A DNA stretch of 64,000 nt from JAFMJV01 sp963814315 (GCA_963814315.1 CAWFCG010000003.1:930001-994000), one strand, 5' to 3'; shown: positions 1 through 9,838, counted from the stretch's first letter. Numbers and translations: made by a program. Notes: a model not told the origin generated them from the sequence alone.

Positions 1-1398
1 CGTCCCGGCGTCCGGGGCTGTTTCGCCCAGCGGGTCCGTCTCGCCGCGCGAGGCCGTCTCGCCGCGACGCGATTCGGCGATCGCCGTGTCGGTGGCCCAG
101 CCGGTCGCACTGACCCCGAGCAGGACGGCCAGGGCAAGGCCCAGCAATGGTCCACCCGCGAGCGCCAGGTTCTTGCGGGCACCTCCAGGTCGGGAGCCAC
201 GCCGGATCGGCTCTTCCACGAAGAGCGTGCTCAGCGTCGCCACCAGGATGGCCAATGTCACCAATCCCACGCGCGCCCCCACGCTCAGAGCGTCGCCATA
301 CGCGATCAACGGCAGGATCAGCAAGGGCCAGTGCCACAGGTACAGCGAGTAGCTGATGCGGCCGAAGAACCGCATCGGCCTGCTCCCCAGCAGTATCTCG
401 GCGCCGCCTCTGTGATGGCCACCAGCGATCATGGCAGCAGCCCCGATCGTCGGGAGCAAGGCCCAGTAGCCGGGATAGGCCAACGTATCGTCGAAGGCGA
501 TGCCGGCAAGCAGCACGGCACCAAGTCCGATCCAGCCGACGATGGCCAGCAACCTCGCGTGTGACGGCGAACCTGATGGCCGCAGCGCGGCGATGGCCAG
601 GAGGCCGCCGAGAGCCAGCTCCCAGGCACGGGTCGGCAGCGAGTAGAAGGCCCAGCTGGCTGCCACGTCGGTCAGCACCAGTGCCAGCAGCAAGGAGCCT
701 AGCGCCACCATCGCCACCGTCAAGGCCACGCCACGCGTACCGCGGCCCAGTCGGAAGACGATCAGCAGCAGCGCCGGCCAGAAGAGGTAGAACTGCTCCT
801 CCACGCTGAGTGACCAGAACTGCAGGAAGGGAGACGGGGCCGTGACCGCCGCGAAGTAGTCCCCGCTCGCGAGCGCGAAACGGATGTTGGAGACCGAGAG
901 CGCGGCTGCCACGCCATCACCGCTGACCCTCGGCAGCGCTAGTGGTGAGACCACCGCTGCGCTCAGCAGGAACGTCGCCGCCAGGGCGAGGGCGGCGGCT
1001 GGGAGGATGCGCCGGACGCGCCGCACGTAGAAGCCCGGAAGGCTGATATGACCACTCCGGCGGAGCTCGCGATACAGCAGACCGGTGATGAGGAAACCAC
1101 TGATGACGAAGAAGACGTCGACACCGACGAAGCCGCCGCCAAGAAGGTTCGGTGCCGCGTGGAAGACAACGACCATGAGGACCGCGATACCGCGAAGCCC
1201 TTCGATGTCGGGTCGAAAGTGGCCAGCTGTCGACTCGGCACCCCCCGACTCCGCGCTGCCCGCGGAGGGAGCCGGCGGCGACCCGCGCGGCATCGGGGCC
1301 GGGTACCCCATCGGGGCCGCAGACCCAATCGGGGCCGGCCGATAGCCAGGCAGCGACGGCCACATGCTCGAGCCGTCGGCACCCCGGTCCGACGGCAT
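1..1398 (-). CDS. Acyltransferase-3 (OafA/YrhL-type) membrane protein, C-terminus cut by window edge
   Basis: Probable O-acyltransferase that modifies a surface polysaccharide or lipid at the membrane. Reading leftward, about 466 codons are open from an ATG at 1398 to the window edge. The first 65 residues are Pro/Gly/Ser-rich. Then comes the family hallmark RPDIEGLRGIAVLMVVVFHA, whose His is the proposed catalytic residue, followed by GVDVFFVISGFLIT, FYVRRVRRILPA and FWSLSVEEQFYLFWP. Several hydrophobic helices follow, and VEEPIRR lies near the truncation. That motif often precedes a linker and an extracellular SGNH domain, which would lie outside the window. A TAG stop sits in frame just upstream of the start. 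The family is clear; the acyl acceptor is unknown. Confidence 0.85.
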   Translation of the reverse strand, partial: MPSDRGADGSSMWPSLPGYRPAPIGSAAPMGYPAPMPRGSPPAPSAGSAESGGAESTAGHFRPDIEGLRGIAVLMVVVFHAAPNLLGGGFVGVDVFFVISGFLITGLLYRELRRSGHISLPGFYVRRVRRILPAAALALAATFLLSAAVVSPLALPRVSGDGVAAALSVSNIRFALASGDYFAAVTAPSPFLQFWSLSVEEQFYLFWPALLLIVFRLGRGTRGVALTVAMVALGSLLLALVLTDVAASWAFYSLPTRAWELALGGLLAIAALRPSGSPSHARLLAIVGWIGLGAVLLAGIAFDDTLAYPGYWALLPTIGAAAMIAGGHHRGGAEILLGSRPMRFFGRISYSLYLWHWPLLILPLIAYGDALSVGARVGLVTLAILVATLSTLFVEEPIRRGSRPGGARKNLALAGGPLLGLALAVLLGVSATGWATDTAIAESRRGETASRGETDPLGETAPDAGT

Positions 1399-1467
1399 CG
1401 GTCGTTGGTGCAAGTCAGGCGCCCCCTCGGCTAGGGGCAGATGCTACCCGAAACGAGTCGCCAAGCC

Positions 1468-1950
1468 TCAGGCGGACTCGATCCCCGGGGCGATCTCCGT
1501 CGCCAGCAGCTCGGCCAGCTCATCCGCATAGCGTTCGAACAAGGCCGCCCCGCGCGATGGATGGTCCATCACCGGGACCGTCCTGGCGCCGGGGAAGAGC
1601 CATCCCAGCGATCGCTCCAGCGTCAGGTCGCACACCGCCAACAAGCGCCCGATAGCGGCCCCCAATGCATCCCGGTCGAGATGTGCCGTCGGTAGCTCAC
1701 AGGTCAACACCGGTCGGTCATCGGCCGAGAGCGCGAACTTGACGAAGGGCAGCTCATCGTTCCAGCGCAGGAATTGGCGGTATGACACACGGAAGGAGTC
1801 GTTCAGCGGTGGCGCGAAGTGGACCCACAGCAGCATGGCGCTGCCCGGATCAAGGATGAGCGTCAGGCGGATGTCGGCTCGGCGGAGGCCATCGAGGCGA
1901 AGGTCCCAGCTGCTGACACCGTCGCGCTCCCCGCGATCGACCGGCACCAA
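1468..1950 (-). CDS. YbjN-domain-like protein
   Basis: A soluble protein of about 160 residues resembling YbjN-domain proteins, a type III chaperone-like fold whose role is poorly defined. Visible features are a strand-rich N-terminal half (RLTLILDPGSAMLLWVHFA), the stretch SYRQFLRWNDELPFVKFALS, and a C-terminal helix AIGRLLAVCDLTLERSLGWL. The start is uncertain. No ATG or GTG exists in frame before a stop at 2047. TTG at 1950 is used here, but the frame stays protein-like (THIAPSATIKGATIDGW) back to a CTG at 2019, which would abut the glgC stop. That position suggests co-transcription with glgC. Function is not assigned. Confidence 0.65.
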   Translation of the reverse strand: MVPVDRGERDGVSSWDLRLDGLRRADIRLTLILDPGSAMLLWVHFAPPLNDSFRVSYRQFLRWNDELPFVKFALSADDRPVLTCELPTAHLDRDALGAAIGRLLAVCDLTLERSLGWLFPGARTVPVMDHPSRGAALFERYADELAELLATEIAPGIESA

Positions 1951-2015
1951 GCCCAGCCCATCGAGCCAGCCATCGATCGTGGCTCCCTTGATGGTGGCCG
2001 ACGGCGCGATGTGGG

Positions 2016-3296
2016 TCAGGTCTTCTTGCCCCGAGAGCGGGGCAGCTTATGTTCGACGCTGCCGCCACTCGGTACGCGCTTGGACTTGAAATCGGCAGGT
2101 CGTACGTCACCGGCGATGCGCACGTTGCGGCCGATGCGCGCGGAAGCAGGGATGACGGCCCGCTTGCCGATGACGGTGATGCCTGTGTTCAATCGTTCGG
2201 GCTCGACCACGTTGGGCGTGTCGAAGTCACTGCCCGTGCCTACGATGGCGTTGGGGCCGACGTTGACCTGCTTGTCGATGATGGCGCGATCGACGACCGC
2301 CCCAGCGCGGATATGCGTGTCGAACATGATGACGCTGTCGCGGACGATGGCCCCAGGATCGACACGTACGCCCGGCGAGAGCACCGAACGCTCGACGGTG
2401 CCGGCGATCGTGCAACCGTGACTGATCAGGCTGCGATGGACGTTGGCGGTGGAGCCGATGCGCGCCGGTGCGCGCTCCTCCGAGCGGGTGTGCACCACCC
2501 AGTCCCGATCGTAGAGATCGAGTGGCGGGTGATCGTCCAGCAGCTCCATCTGGGCTTCCCAGTAGCTGTGCACGGTGCCCACGTCCTGCCAGTAGCCGTC
2601 GAAGCGGTGGCCATAGACACGAGCTCCAGCTTCCAGCATGGCCGGGATGATGTTCTTGCCGAAGTCGTGCCGGCCCTCCCCCAGCCACTTGTCGAGAGCC
2701 TTGCGGCTGAAGACGTAGATGCCCAGGCTGGCCAGGTTGCTGCGCGCGCTGCGGGATTTCTCCTGCCAGTCGATGACGGCGTCGCTGTCATCGAGCGAGA
2801 GGACGCCGAAGCGATGCGTGTCCTCCATGGGCACCGGCTTCACCGCGATGGTTACATCGGCGCGCTTGCGTCGGTGCTGCTGGATGAAGGGCCCGTAGTC
2901 CATCTTGTAGATGTGGTCGCCTGCGAGCACCAGCACGATGTCAGCGCCTGATTGATGGATGGCATCGAGGTTCGCAGCCACCGCGTCGGCGGTGCCCTTG
3001 TACCACTCATGCGGACGCCCTCGTGAGAGGAACGGCTGGAAGATGCGGATGCCCCCGCTGTTGCGGTCCAGATCCCAGGGACGGCCGGCGCCGATGTGGT
3101 CGTTCAACGACAAAGGCGCGTACTGGGTCAGCACGATGACGTTGGTCAGGCCCGAGTTGACGCAGTTCGACAGGGTGAAGTCGATGATGCGGAACTTGCC
3201 GGCAAAGGGCACAGCCGGCTTGGCGCGGACGCCCGAGAGCAGCGAAAGACGTTCGCCTTCGCCGCCCGCGAGGATGACTGCCAGTGTTCGACTCAC
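2016..3296 (-). CDS. glgC: Glucose-1-phosphate adenylyltransferase
   Basis: Makes ADP-glucose from ATP and glucose-1-phosphate, the committed step of bacterial glycogen synthesis, in the cytosol. The 426-residue product matches the family length. It begins with the nucleotidyltransferase loop ILAGGEGERL, followed by RAKPAVPFAGKFRIIDF, then VLAGDHIYKMDY and YWQDVGTVHSYWEAQ. The C-terminal third is a left-handed beta-helix-type repeat region. The GTG at 3296 is chosen because the conserved fold starts at once; extension upstream to 3413 gives non-conserved residues. A TAGCAT box (minus strand, 3304-3309) ends 7 nt before this start, suggesting leaderless transcription. No other glycogen gene is in the window. 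Confidence 0.95.
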   Translation of the reverse strand: MSRTLAVILAGGEGERLSLLSGVRAKPAVPFAGKFRIIDFTLSNCVNSGLTNVIVLTQYAPLSLNDHIGAGRPWDLDRNSGGIRIFQPFLSRGRPHEWYKGTADAVAANLDAIHQSGADIVLVLAGDHIYKMDYGPFIQQHRRKRADVTIAVKPVPMEDTHRFGVLSLDDSDAVIDWQEKSRSARSNLASLGIYVFSRKALDKWLGEGRHDFGKNIIPAMLEAGARVYGHRFDGYWQDVGTVHSYWEAQMELLDDHPPLDLYDRDWVVHTRSEERAPARIGSTANVHRSLISHGCTIAGTVERSVLSPGVRVDPGAIVRDSVIMFDTHIRAGAVVDRAIIDKQVNVGPNAIVGTGSDFDTPNVVEPERLNTGITVIGKRAVIPASARIGRNVRIAGDVRPADFKSKRVPSGGSVEHKLPRSRGKKT

Positions 3297-3528
3297 GCCC
3301 GCGATGCTACACCCCGTCCGACCTGCGGGGTGCGTGGTTCGCGCACTCGGCGACCCCGGCCCTGGCGGCTCATACATCCGATGGTCATCGGGACCCCGAG
3401 ACCCATTCGCCACATCGGGCAGGGGCGGATCGTACCTAGCATCGCTCTACGTCCGCTGCCCATACCGGACTCCACCGGCGCGATGACACCACCGGCCAGC
3501 GCACGACCCGAACAGGAGTGACGAACCG

Positions 3529-4710
3529 ATGCCTGCCGCCGCCATGCCCGCGAGCGCCCTGTATCGCGGTCGCCCTCGACTGGTCGCCGGCGTACTTGCC
3601 GTGGCCTTCCTGGCCGGGCTCGGTGCGACCTCGGCAGCGCCGGTGGAGGCTCGCAGCTGGATGCGTGAGATCAGCGCCACGCGAGCCAGCCAGATCTACT
3701 ACGAGAGTGCCATGCGAGGAGCGGACTCGGAGGTGCGATCCCTCAAGAGCGCCGCCAAGCACACGCGCCGTTCGTTGCGGGCGTCCCAGCGCCATCTCCG
3801 TGCCGCCATCGAGCGCCGAAGTGCGGCCCACCGCCGAGTGGGCGCGGCACGAGTAGCGCTGCGATCGGCTCGGGCCGAGCTGGCCGCTCCGATCATGGAG
3901 CCGCCGCCGCCGCCGGACGCCGCCACTGCCATCCTGACCATCACCGGGCCGATGCCCGCAGTGGCGTCCATGCCGCTGGCCCTGGAGCGCGTACCCGTTC
4001 GTTTAGCCGCGCTGCCGCCGGCCGAGAACCGGAAGGTGATCACGGTGGCAGATGTCGTCGCCATGGAGCGGTCCGTCCATCGAGCCAGTCGAGCGTCGCA
4101 GAAGGCGGGACGACGCGCCCGGCGTGCCGCGCACAACGCTCGTGCCAGACGCACTGCGCTGGTGGCGATCAAGGCTCGGCAGCGCAGCGTCACTGCCCGA
4201 CGCGAGGGGGCCGAAGCCGCACTCGGCGGGCGCATCCTGGCCATGTCGAGCCTGGCCCAACGTCGGGTCGCCAAGAAGACCAAAGTCCGCCCCGGCATCA
4301 ACAGCGGATTCCTCTGGCCAGCCCGTGGGCGCATCAGCCAGCGGTACGGCTGCACCGGCCTGGCGCTCCTTCCCGCGCGTGGATCGTGCCCGCACTTCCA
4401 CGACGGGCTCGACATCGCCGGCTACCTCGGCACGCCCATCCGGGCGGCAGCCGTCGGCGTGGTTAGCTACATCGGCTGGAACCCCTGGGATGAGCAGGGG
4501 CGCGCATTCATGGTCGTCGTTGCCCATCCCGGCGGCTACGAGACCCTGTACGGACACGTGCAGCCCACGCGGCAGGTACGAGTCGGGCAACTGGTGAAGC
4601 GTGGCGAGGTCATCGGCTACATGGGAAGCACGGGGCGGGCGTCCGGTGTACACCTGCACCTCGAGCTACGCCGGGGCCGCATCACGCTCGACCCCTCCGC
4701 TTTCCTGTGA
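3529..4710 (+). CDS. Secreted M23 (LytM) family peptidase 1
   Basis: Likely secreted zinc endopeptidase acting on peptidoglycan cross-links, or an activator of other wall hydrolases. The 393 residues comprise a signal or anchor helix (about 16-37), a long Arg/Ala-rich helical region (40-260), and a C-terminal LytM domain from about 265. Zinc ligands are visible in HFHDGLDIA (near 288) and HLHLE (near 374). Two cysteines bracket the first ligand motif (GCTG and SCPH), suggesting a disulfide. CAGGAG lies just upstream. It is the first of three neighbouring M23 paralogues (next at 4814, and 5900-7275 on the opposite strand). Confidence 0.88.
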   Translation: MPAAAMPASALYRGRPRLVAGVLAVAFLAGLGATSAAPVEARSWMREISATRASQIYYESAMRGADSEVRSLKSAAKHTRRSLRASQRHLRAAIERRSAAHRRVGAARVALRSARAELAAPIMEPPPPPDAATAILTITGPMPAVASMPLALERVPVRLAALPPAENRKVITVADVVAMERSVHRASRASQKAGRRARRAAHNARARRTALVAIKARQRSVTARREGAEAALGGRILAMSSLAQRRVAKKTKVRPGINSGFLWPARGRISQRYGCTGLALLPARGSCPHFHDGLDIAGYLGTPIRAAAVGVVSYIGWNPWDEQGRAFMVVVAHPGGYETLYGHVQPTRQVRVGQLVKRGEVIGYMGSTGRASGVHLHLELRRGRITLDPSAFL

Positions 4711-4813
4711 TCTTCGCCGACGTGCACGTCGACCCAGGTACCCCCTAGGTACCACGGGGGTCCCCCCGGTCAGGTGGTGCCAAGCGGCACCGCGCGACGC
4801 GAGCATCGGCCGT

Positions 4814-5884
4814 ATGGTCCGAGCACACCGAGCACGCACCGCGACCGAGGTCGCCTGGCGTCTGCTGGCGCCCGCCCTGGCGCTCATCCTGATCTTCTCC
4901 GGGACCGCGGTCGACCCCCAGCCCGCGCTGGCCCGCGGCGGATCCGATGTCACGTCCACGCTCCGTCAGCGCCAACTGCAGGCGGAGGCCACGATGCTTC
5001 GCGCCGACAAGCAGGTCAAGCGCCTGCTGAAGCAACGACGGCACCGCGCCGGGAGCCTGCGGGCCGCGAAGCGCCAGCTGGACAGGGCCATCGCCCGCCG
5101 AGACGCTTCGGCCCGAAGATCCGGTCGTGCCGGTGCACGCCTGCACGATCACGAATGGACCCTTGCCCGTACCGTGCGCGTGCGCCCCAACCCCACGGGC
5201 ACCCAGGTGGTGGACAAGCCGGTGCTACGCAAGCAGATCCGGACGCTCGAGAACAAGAAACAGCGTCTGGAGGCAAAGACACACAAGCTCAGACGGCAGG
5301 TCGATCGGGCACGCAAGACCAAGCAGCTTCAGCAGAAGACCGCCGGTGCGGCTCGTATCAAGGCGCGCAGGATGGCGCGCGAGCACGCTGAGGACAAGCT
5401 CGGCACCGCCATCAAGCAGATGGTGGAACTGTCCCAGGAGCGCGCCAGCGGAACCCTGGGGCCATCGAGCGTGAAGGGCTTCAAGCGTCCGGCCAAGGGC
5501 CGAGTCAGCCAGGGCTATGGATGCACGGGCTTCCGCACCAATCGAAGTCGCGGCGGCTGCGCTCACTTTCACGACGGCATCGACATCGCAGCCAAGCGCG
5601 GCACTACCGTGCGAGCATCAGCCGACGGCTATGTCGCCTATGTCGGGCGTAACCCCTGGGATGTCGGATCGCGCGCCTATGTCGTGATCATCGGCCATGC
5701 CGGCGGCTACGAGTCGGTCTATGGCCACCTCCAGCCACGTCGGAAGGTACGCGCCGGCCAGCGCGTCGAACGAGGTGACGTCATCGGCAGTGTCGGCAAC
5801 ACTGGTCGTAGCACCGGCCCTCACGTCCACTGGGCCATCAGCCGCGGCTTCCACAGTCTGAACCCACGACGGGCGGGCCGCTGA
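4814..5884 (+). CDS. Secreted M23 (LytM) family peptidase 2
   Basis: Paralogue of the preceding gene, 356 residues. The ATG at 4814 is followed by an Arg-containing n-region and a hydrophobic signal helix ending at PQPALA. A highly basic coiled-coil region rich in Lys, Arg and Gln spans about 50-220, and a C-terminal LytM domain follows. Ligands are HFHDGIDIA (near 252) and HVHWA (near 337). The Cys pair (GCTG, GCAH) is conserved with its neighbours. It is transcribed in the same direction as the first gene after about 100 bp, a gap that holds two GGTACC palindromes. Peptidoglycan endopeptidase or regulator is inferred. Confidence 0.88.
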   Translation: MVRAHRARTATEVAWRLLAPALALILIFSGTAVDPQPALARGGSDVTSTLRQRQLQAEATMLRADKQVKRLLKQRRHRAGSLRAAKRQLDRAIARRDASARRSGRAGARLHDHEWTLARTVRVRPNPTGTQVVDKPVLRKQIRTLENKKQRLEAKTHKLRRQVDRARKTKQLQQKTAGAARIKARRMAREHAEDKLGTAIKQMVELSQERASGTLGPSSVKGFKRPAKGRVSQGYGCTGFRTNRSRGGCAHFHDGIDIAAKRGTTVRASADGYVAYVGRNPWDVGSRAYVVIIGHAGGYESVYGHLQPRRKVRAGQRVERGDVIGSVGNTGRSTGPHVHWAISRGFHSLNPRRAGR

Positions 5885-5899
5885 TCGGGCCGGTCCGAG

Positions 5900-7275
5900 C
5901 TACATATAGGCGCGGGGGTTCACCGGTGACCAGTCGGCACCAGCCCAGACCTCCCAGTGGAGATGGTTCCCTGAGCTGTTGCCGGTCGAGCCCATATAGC
6001 CGATGGTCTGACCACGTTTGACGACGCTGCCGGAATGGACCGCCCCGGAGGGCTGCATGTGTGCGTACAGGGTCGAGAGCCCACCACCATGGGCGATGAC
6101 CACGATATACGCCGGCACCGCCTCATACGGGTTCCAGCCGGCGTAGGCGACGACGCCGCTCGCCGAGGCAACGATGCGAGAGCCACCCGCGCCGGCGATA
6201 TCGATGCCGTCGTGCCAGTGTGGACACGAGCCACTGGGCGGGTTGACGTAATAGCCGGTGCAGCCATAGTCCTGGCTGATGCTGCCGTTGGCCGGCCATA
6301 CCAGGCGCCCAGAACCGGATCCGGCCCGGATCCACCGCCGCCGCCGAAGCGTGCTGCCGCTTTCGCCTGCGCTGCGGCCACCAGGCTCAGGACCTTGGAG
6401 CGCAGCGCGTTTCGCTGGGCCACCATCTTGCGGGCGACAGCCTGTGCTTCCTTCTTGTTGCTGGCGATGACCCGCATCTGCGCTTCTTGACGTTCGCGTG
6501 CCTTCTCCGTGCGTGCCTCCAGCTTGGCCAATGCCCGCTTGGCCTGGCCAAGTTGCACGCGCAGATCCATGACCTTGGCTTGCGTGTCGAGAGTCTCGCG
6601 GCGGAGCTGATCGGTGCGCAGGCGCGTGGACGTGGTCAGGAGGCGCAATGAATCGAGTGCCTGCTGGTCCTGCGTGATCTGCCGCGCCAGCTGCGCGTCC
6701 TGGTCGCCGTAGGAGAGATAGGCCGAGGTGTCGGTGAGGACGTCGGAAAAGGACTCGGCGGTGAAGAGCTGATCCAGGAGTGTCGTGTTCTCGGTGCGAT
6801 AGGCCTCTGCCAGTCGCCGACCCAAAGCCTCGCGGCGCGCTTTCAGGTCGGTCTCACCGTTGGCCAGCTCTTGCTCCAGAAGTCCCAGGGTGAAGTCTGT
6901 CTGACGCTGTTCCTCGACCAGTTCAGCGTGGCGTGCCTCGATCCGCTTGAGCCGCTGTTGCACCTTCTCGATACGGGCCTTGACCGCCGCCTGGTCGGTG
7001 CGGATGTCCTTGAGGTCCTCCGTCGTCTGGTCCAGGTCACGCTTGGTCTGCGCTTCCTCGGCCTGCAGTTGGGAGACAAGGCGTTCTGACTTGGCAATGG
7101 ACTGCGTCAGCGCGGCCTGTCGCTCTTTGGCCGCGGCGATCTGGTCCTTGAGGCTGGCAGCATCGACCGAAGACGGCACGAACGCGGGCACCGCAAGGAT
7201 GACGACGAACAGGAGCACGAGCAGGCGGGACCAAGACACGGCGGCCCCCTGCGCTCGCGCTTTCACGCTAAGCAC
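5900..7275 (-). pseudogene. Secreted M23 (EnvC-like) peptidase 3, interrupted by a frameshift
   Basis: The N-terminal part (GTG at 7275; GTG at 7266 also possible) has a signal helix and a long coiled coil of the EnvC/CwlO type (SLKDQIAAAKERQAALTQ onward), then a Gly-rich linker. The catalytic LytM domain continues in another frame: LVWPANGSISQDYGCTGYY, CPHWHDGIDIAG, HLHWEVWAG, ending at 5900. Near 6316 one base appears to be missing in a CCGGATCC-rich stretch; restoring it joins GSGPDPGSGRLVWP. If real, the shift removes the catalytic domain. If an error, this is an intact third paralogue. EnvC-like proteins usually activate or act as septal wall hydrolases. Confidence 0.8.
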
Positions 7276-7470
7276 GATCTCTTTATGCAACTCCCACTTG
7301 CTGCCGTACGCAGCACCCCGGGCACGGGGGTTGACCGAACACGGCATTCGATCGACCGCGCCATGCTACTCCCACTCCGACGGCATGGCAACTGCCGATG
7401 CGGGCGTGGAACGCGTCGTAGTACGTTCGGGCCGGTGCATTCAGACACCGACCAAGGCACGCTCTGGGGC

Positions 7471-8127
7471 ATGGATCCGTTCACATTCCTTGCTGCCGCG
7501 GTCGGCGGGGCGTTCGGCTTCGGCGCTGACCGGCTGGCGTCGCGATGGCCGGCCCACGAGAGCGAGGTCGTGCGCGGGCTCGACTGGCGCACGCTCGTCG
7601 TGATGCTCGGTAGCGTGGCCGCCTTCGGTCTGCTCGCGGCTCGCTGGCATGACGACACCAGCGCGCTCGTGGTGCTGGGTATCTACGTCGGTGCCCTGCT
7701 GGTATTGCTGGCCACGGATCTCGACCAGAAGCTGTTGCCCGACGTCATCACACTGCCGCTCATCGTCTACGCGGCGTTGGTGACGCTCCTGGGTCTCAAT
7801 CCAGTGCTGGCGGGCAAGGCGCACCTCCTACTCGCCGACGGCGACGCCTCCGCGCTCGCGGCTGCCGTGCTGGCGCCAGGACTGCTGGCGCTGAGTGATC
7901 GCCTCTTCCACGGCGCGCTGGGCATGGGCGACCTCAAGCTGGCGGTGAGCCTGGGCCTCATGTTCGGCATCTCGCAGCTGTTCGTGGGCTTCATGCTGGC
8001 CACGGTGGCGTTCGCGGCCGTGGTGCTGGCACTCTTGGTGGCTCGCCGTATCAGTCTCAAGACGGCGATCCCCTTCGGTCCAGCGCTCATCGGCGCGGGT
8101 ATCCTGGCCGCAGTGATCCAGCCCTAG
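7471..8127 (+). CDS. A24-family (type IV prepilin-type) peptidase
   Basis: Integral-membrane aspartyl protease of 218 residues, related to the enzymes that cut leader peptides of type IV pilins and related pseudopilins. The two catalytic aspartate regions are visible: LATDLDQKLLPDVITLP after the second or third helix, and GALGMGDLKLA (GxGD). Seven or so hydrophobic segments are present. The N-terminus (GGAFGFGADRLASRWPAHE) looks like the start of the PilD methylase region but has no CxxC pairs, so N-methylation is unlikely. No pilin or secretion ATPase gene lies in the window, so the substrate is unknown. The ATG at 7471 is the first methionine before the conserved region. Confidence 0.85.
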   Translation: MDPFTFLAAAVGGAFGFGADRLASRWPAHESEVVRGLDWRTLVVMLGSVAAFGLLAARWHDDTSALVVLGIYVGALLVLLATDLDQKLLPDVITLPLIVYAALVTLLGLNPVLAGKAHLLLADGDASALAAAVLAPGLLALSDRLFHGALGMGDLKLAVSLGLMFGISQLFVGFMLATVAFAAVVLALLVARRISLKTAIPFGPALIGAGILAAVIQP

Positions 8128-8132
8128 TCGGA

Positions 8133-8191
8133 GCCGGGTCGTGCCCGACAGGGTGGAGCCAGGCCGGGTCGTGCCCAGCCGGGTCGCGCCC
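8133..8191. repeat. Three short direct repeats after the A24 peptidase gene
   Basis: GCCGGGTCGTGCCC occurs at 8133-8146 and 8163-8176, with a one-base variant (GCCGGGTCGCGCCC) at 8178-8191. They fill the gap between the convergent A24 peptidase and pepA genes. No strong hairpin or protein is seen; replication slippage is a simple explanation. Confidence 0.7.
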
Positions 8192-8198
8192 AGCCCAG

Positions 8199-9701
8199 TC
8201 AGTCGCCTGCTAGCGCCAGCTCGACCAGCGTGGCATGCATGACACCCGTGGCTCCCTTGGCAGAGAAGGCATCGGTCTTGTTAAGGAAGGCCGTGCCAGC
8301 GATGTCCAGGTGGATCCAGGGCACCGTCACGAACTCCCGGAGGAAGAGTGCCGCGGTGATGGCGCCGCCTTCCGCAGGGCCGGTGTTGGCCATGTCGGCA
8401 AAGGGCGAATCGATGTCCTTGCGCAGGTCATCGATGATCGGCATCCGCCACAGGGGCTCCCCCTGGCGCGCTGCGGCCGTAGCGATCTCCTGCCACCACT
8501 CGTCGCGATCGCCGAAGCCACCGGTCATATAGCGGCCCAGGGCGCGCGACATGGCGCCGGTGAGGGTGGCCACGTCCACGATGTGACTGGCGCCATGGCG
8601 CTCCGCCCAGGTCAGGGCATCACCCAGGATGAGCCGGCCTTCCGCATCGGTATTGGTGATCTCGACGGTCTTGCCGTTGAGGGCGCGCACCACGTCGCCG
8701 GGGCGTGAGGAGTAGGGTCCGGGCATATTCTCGACCGCCGGCGCGACCGCCATCAGCGGACGATCGGGCGCCAGCTGCACGGTCGTGGCGATGGCGTTGA
8801 GAACCGTACAAGCACCCGTCTTGTCCGTCTTCATCTCACCCATGTTGGGCGGTGGCTTGAGGCTGATGCCGCCGGTGTCGAAGGTGACTCCCTTGCCCAC
8901 CAGCGCCAGCAGCCGGCCCCGCGCATCACGCTCGACCTCAGGCTTGTTGCGCAGCACGATGAAGCGCGGAGGATTGGCGGAGCCCTTGCCGACCGACATG
9001 AACATGCCCATGCCCATCTCGGCCGCCTCGTCGGGCCCCAGGATGGTCAGGGCAAGACCGTGCTGTCGGGCCAGGTCACTGGCCTCGTCGGCGAGGACCT
9101 CCGGGCTGACGTCATTGGCAGCCCGCTGGGCCAGGCGGCGCGTGCGGTTGCCGCCATCACCGATGATGCGTCCGCGATCGGCATGGGCGACCAAGACCGC
9201 CGCGTCCCCGGTCGGGACCGCGAAGGTGACCTCGTCAAGCTGCGGCGGAAGCTTGTCGCTCGGCTGGCGGTAGATGGTGGACGGCTCGCTGGCGCCTTCG
9301 ACGATGCCTCGGGTCAGGAGCTCGATGGCCACGCCCTGGGCGTCGCCCGACCCACTGAGCCGATCGGGCAGATGGACCACCAGCGAGCACACATCACAGC
9401 CCGCCAGGCTGCGGACGATGAGTGAGCCAAGGCGGTAGGCCGTCTGTCGATCGATACGGTCGCCATCGCCGACCCCGACCGCCAGCACGAAACTGGCGCC
9501 CATATCGGCCGTCGGCAGAAGACGCGTCTCCCACCACGATCCCTTGATGGCGCCGACGCTGCGCATGCGCGTGAGAGCGCCGCCGAGGCGACGGTCGATC
9601 TCGGTGAGGTGCTCCGACATCTCCGCGGTGGCGGGGACGGTGACAGCGAGGACATCGGCTTGGACGTCCCAGGGCGGGCGGTTGACGACGTGTAGGCGCA
9701 T
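8199..9701 (-). CDS. pepA: Leucyl aminopeptidase (M17)
   Basis: Cytosolic dimetal exopeptidase removing N-terminal residues from peptides. The 500-residue length is typical. The C-terminal catalytic domain shows GKGVTFDTGGISLKP, with the metal-binding Lys and Asp, then MKTDKTGA and the M17 signature NTDAEGRL. The N-terminal domain (about 1-170) is the usual less-conserved macro-like region. GAAAGAG lies a short way upstream of the ATG at 9701. It is a single gene, convergent with the A24 peptidase and divergent from the adenosine deaminase gene. Confidence 0.95.
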   Translation of the reverse strand: MRLHVVNRPPWDVQADVLAVTVPATAEMSEHLTEIDRRLGGALTRMRSVGAIKGSWWETRLLPTADMGASFVLAVGVGDGDRIDRQTAYRLGSLIVRSLAGCDVCSLVVHLPDRLSGSGDAQGVAIELLTRGIVEGASEPSTIYRQPSDKLPPQLDEVTFAVPTGDAAVLVAHADRGRIIGDGGNRTRRLAQRAANDVSPEVLADEASDLARQHGLALTILGPDEAAEMGMGMFMSVGKGSANPPRFIVLRNKPEVERDARGRLLALVGKGVTFDTGGISLKPPPNMGEMKTDKTGACTVLNAIATTVQLAPDRPLMAVAPAVENMPGPYSSRPGDVVRALNGKTVEITNTDAEGRLILGDALTWAERHGASHIVDVATLTGAMSRALGRYMTGGFGDRDEWWQEIATAAARQGEPLWRMPIIDDLRKDIDSPFADMANTGPAEGGAITAALFLREFVTVPWIHLDIAGTAFLNKTDAFSAKGATGVMHATLVELALAGD

Positions 9702-9838
9702 GTGGCGTTCGATCTCTTTCGTGACGTGCTGGGCCTGCCGGAGCAGGCCGGACAGAGGCTGGGCGCGGGGGACGCAACACGGAGTCTATCGCGCTCCGAC
9801 GCGCTCCGAGGCCCAGCTGTGGCTAGCATGTGCGCCTG

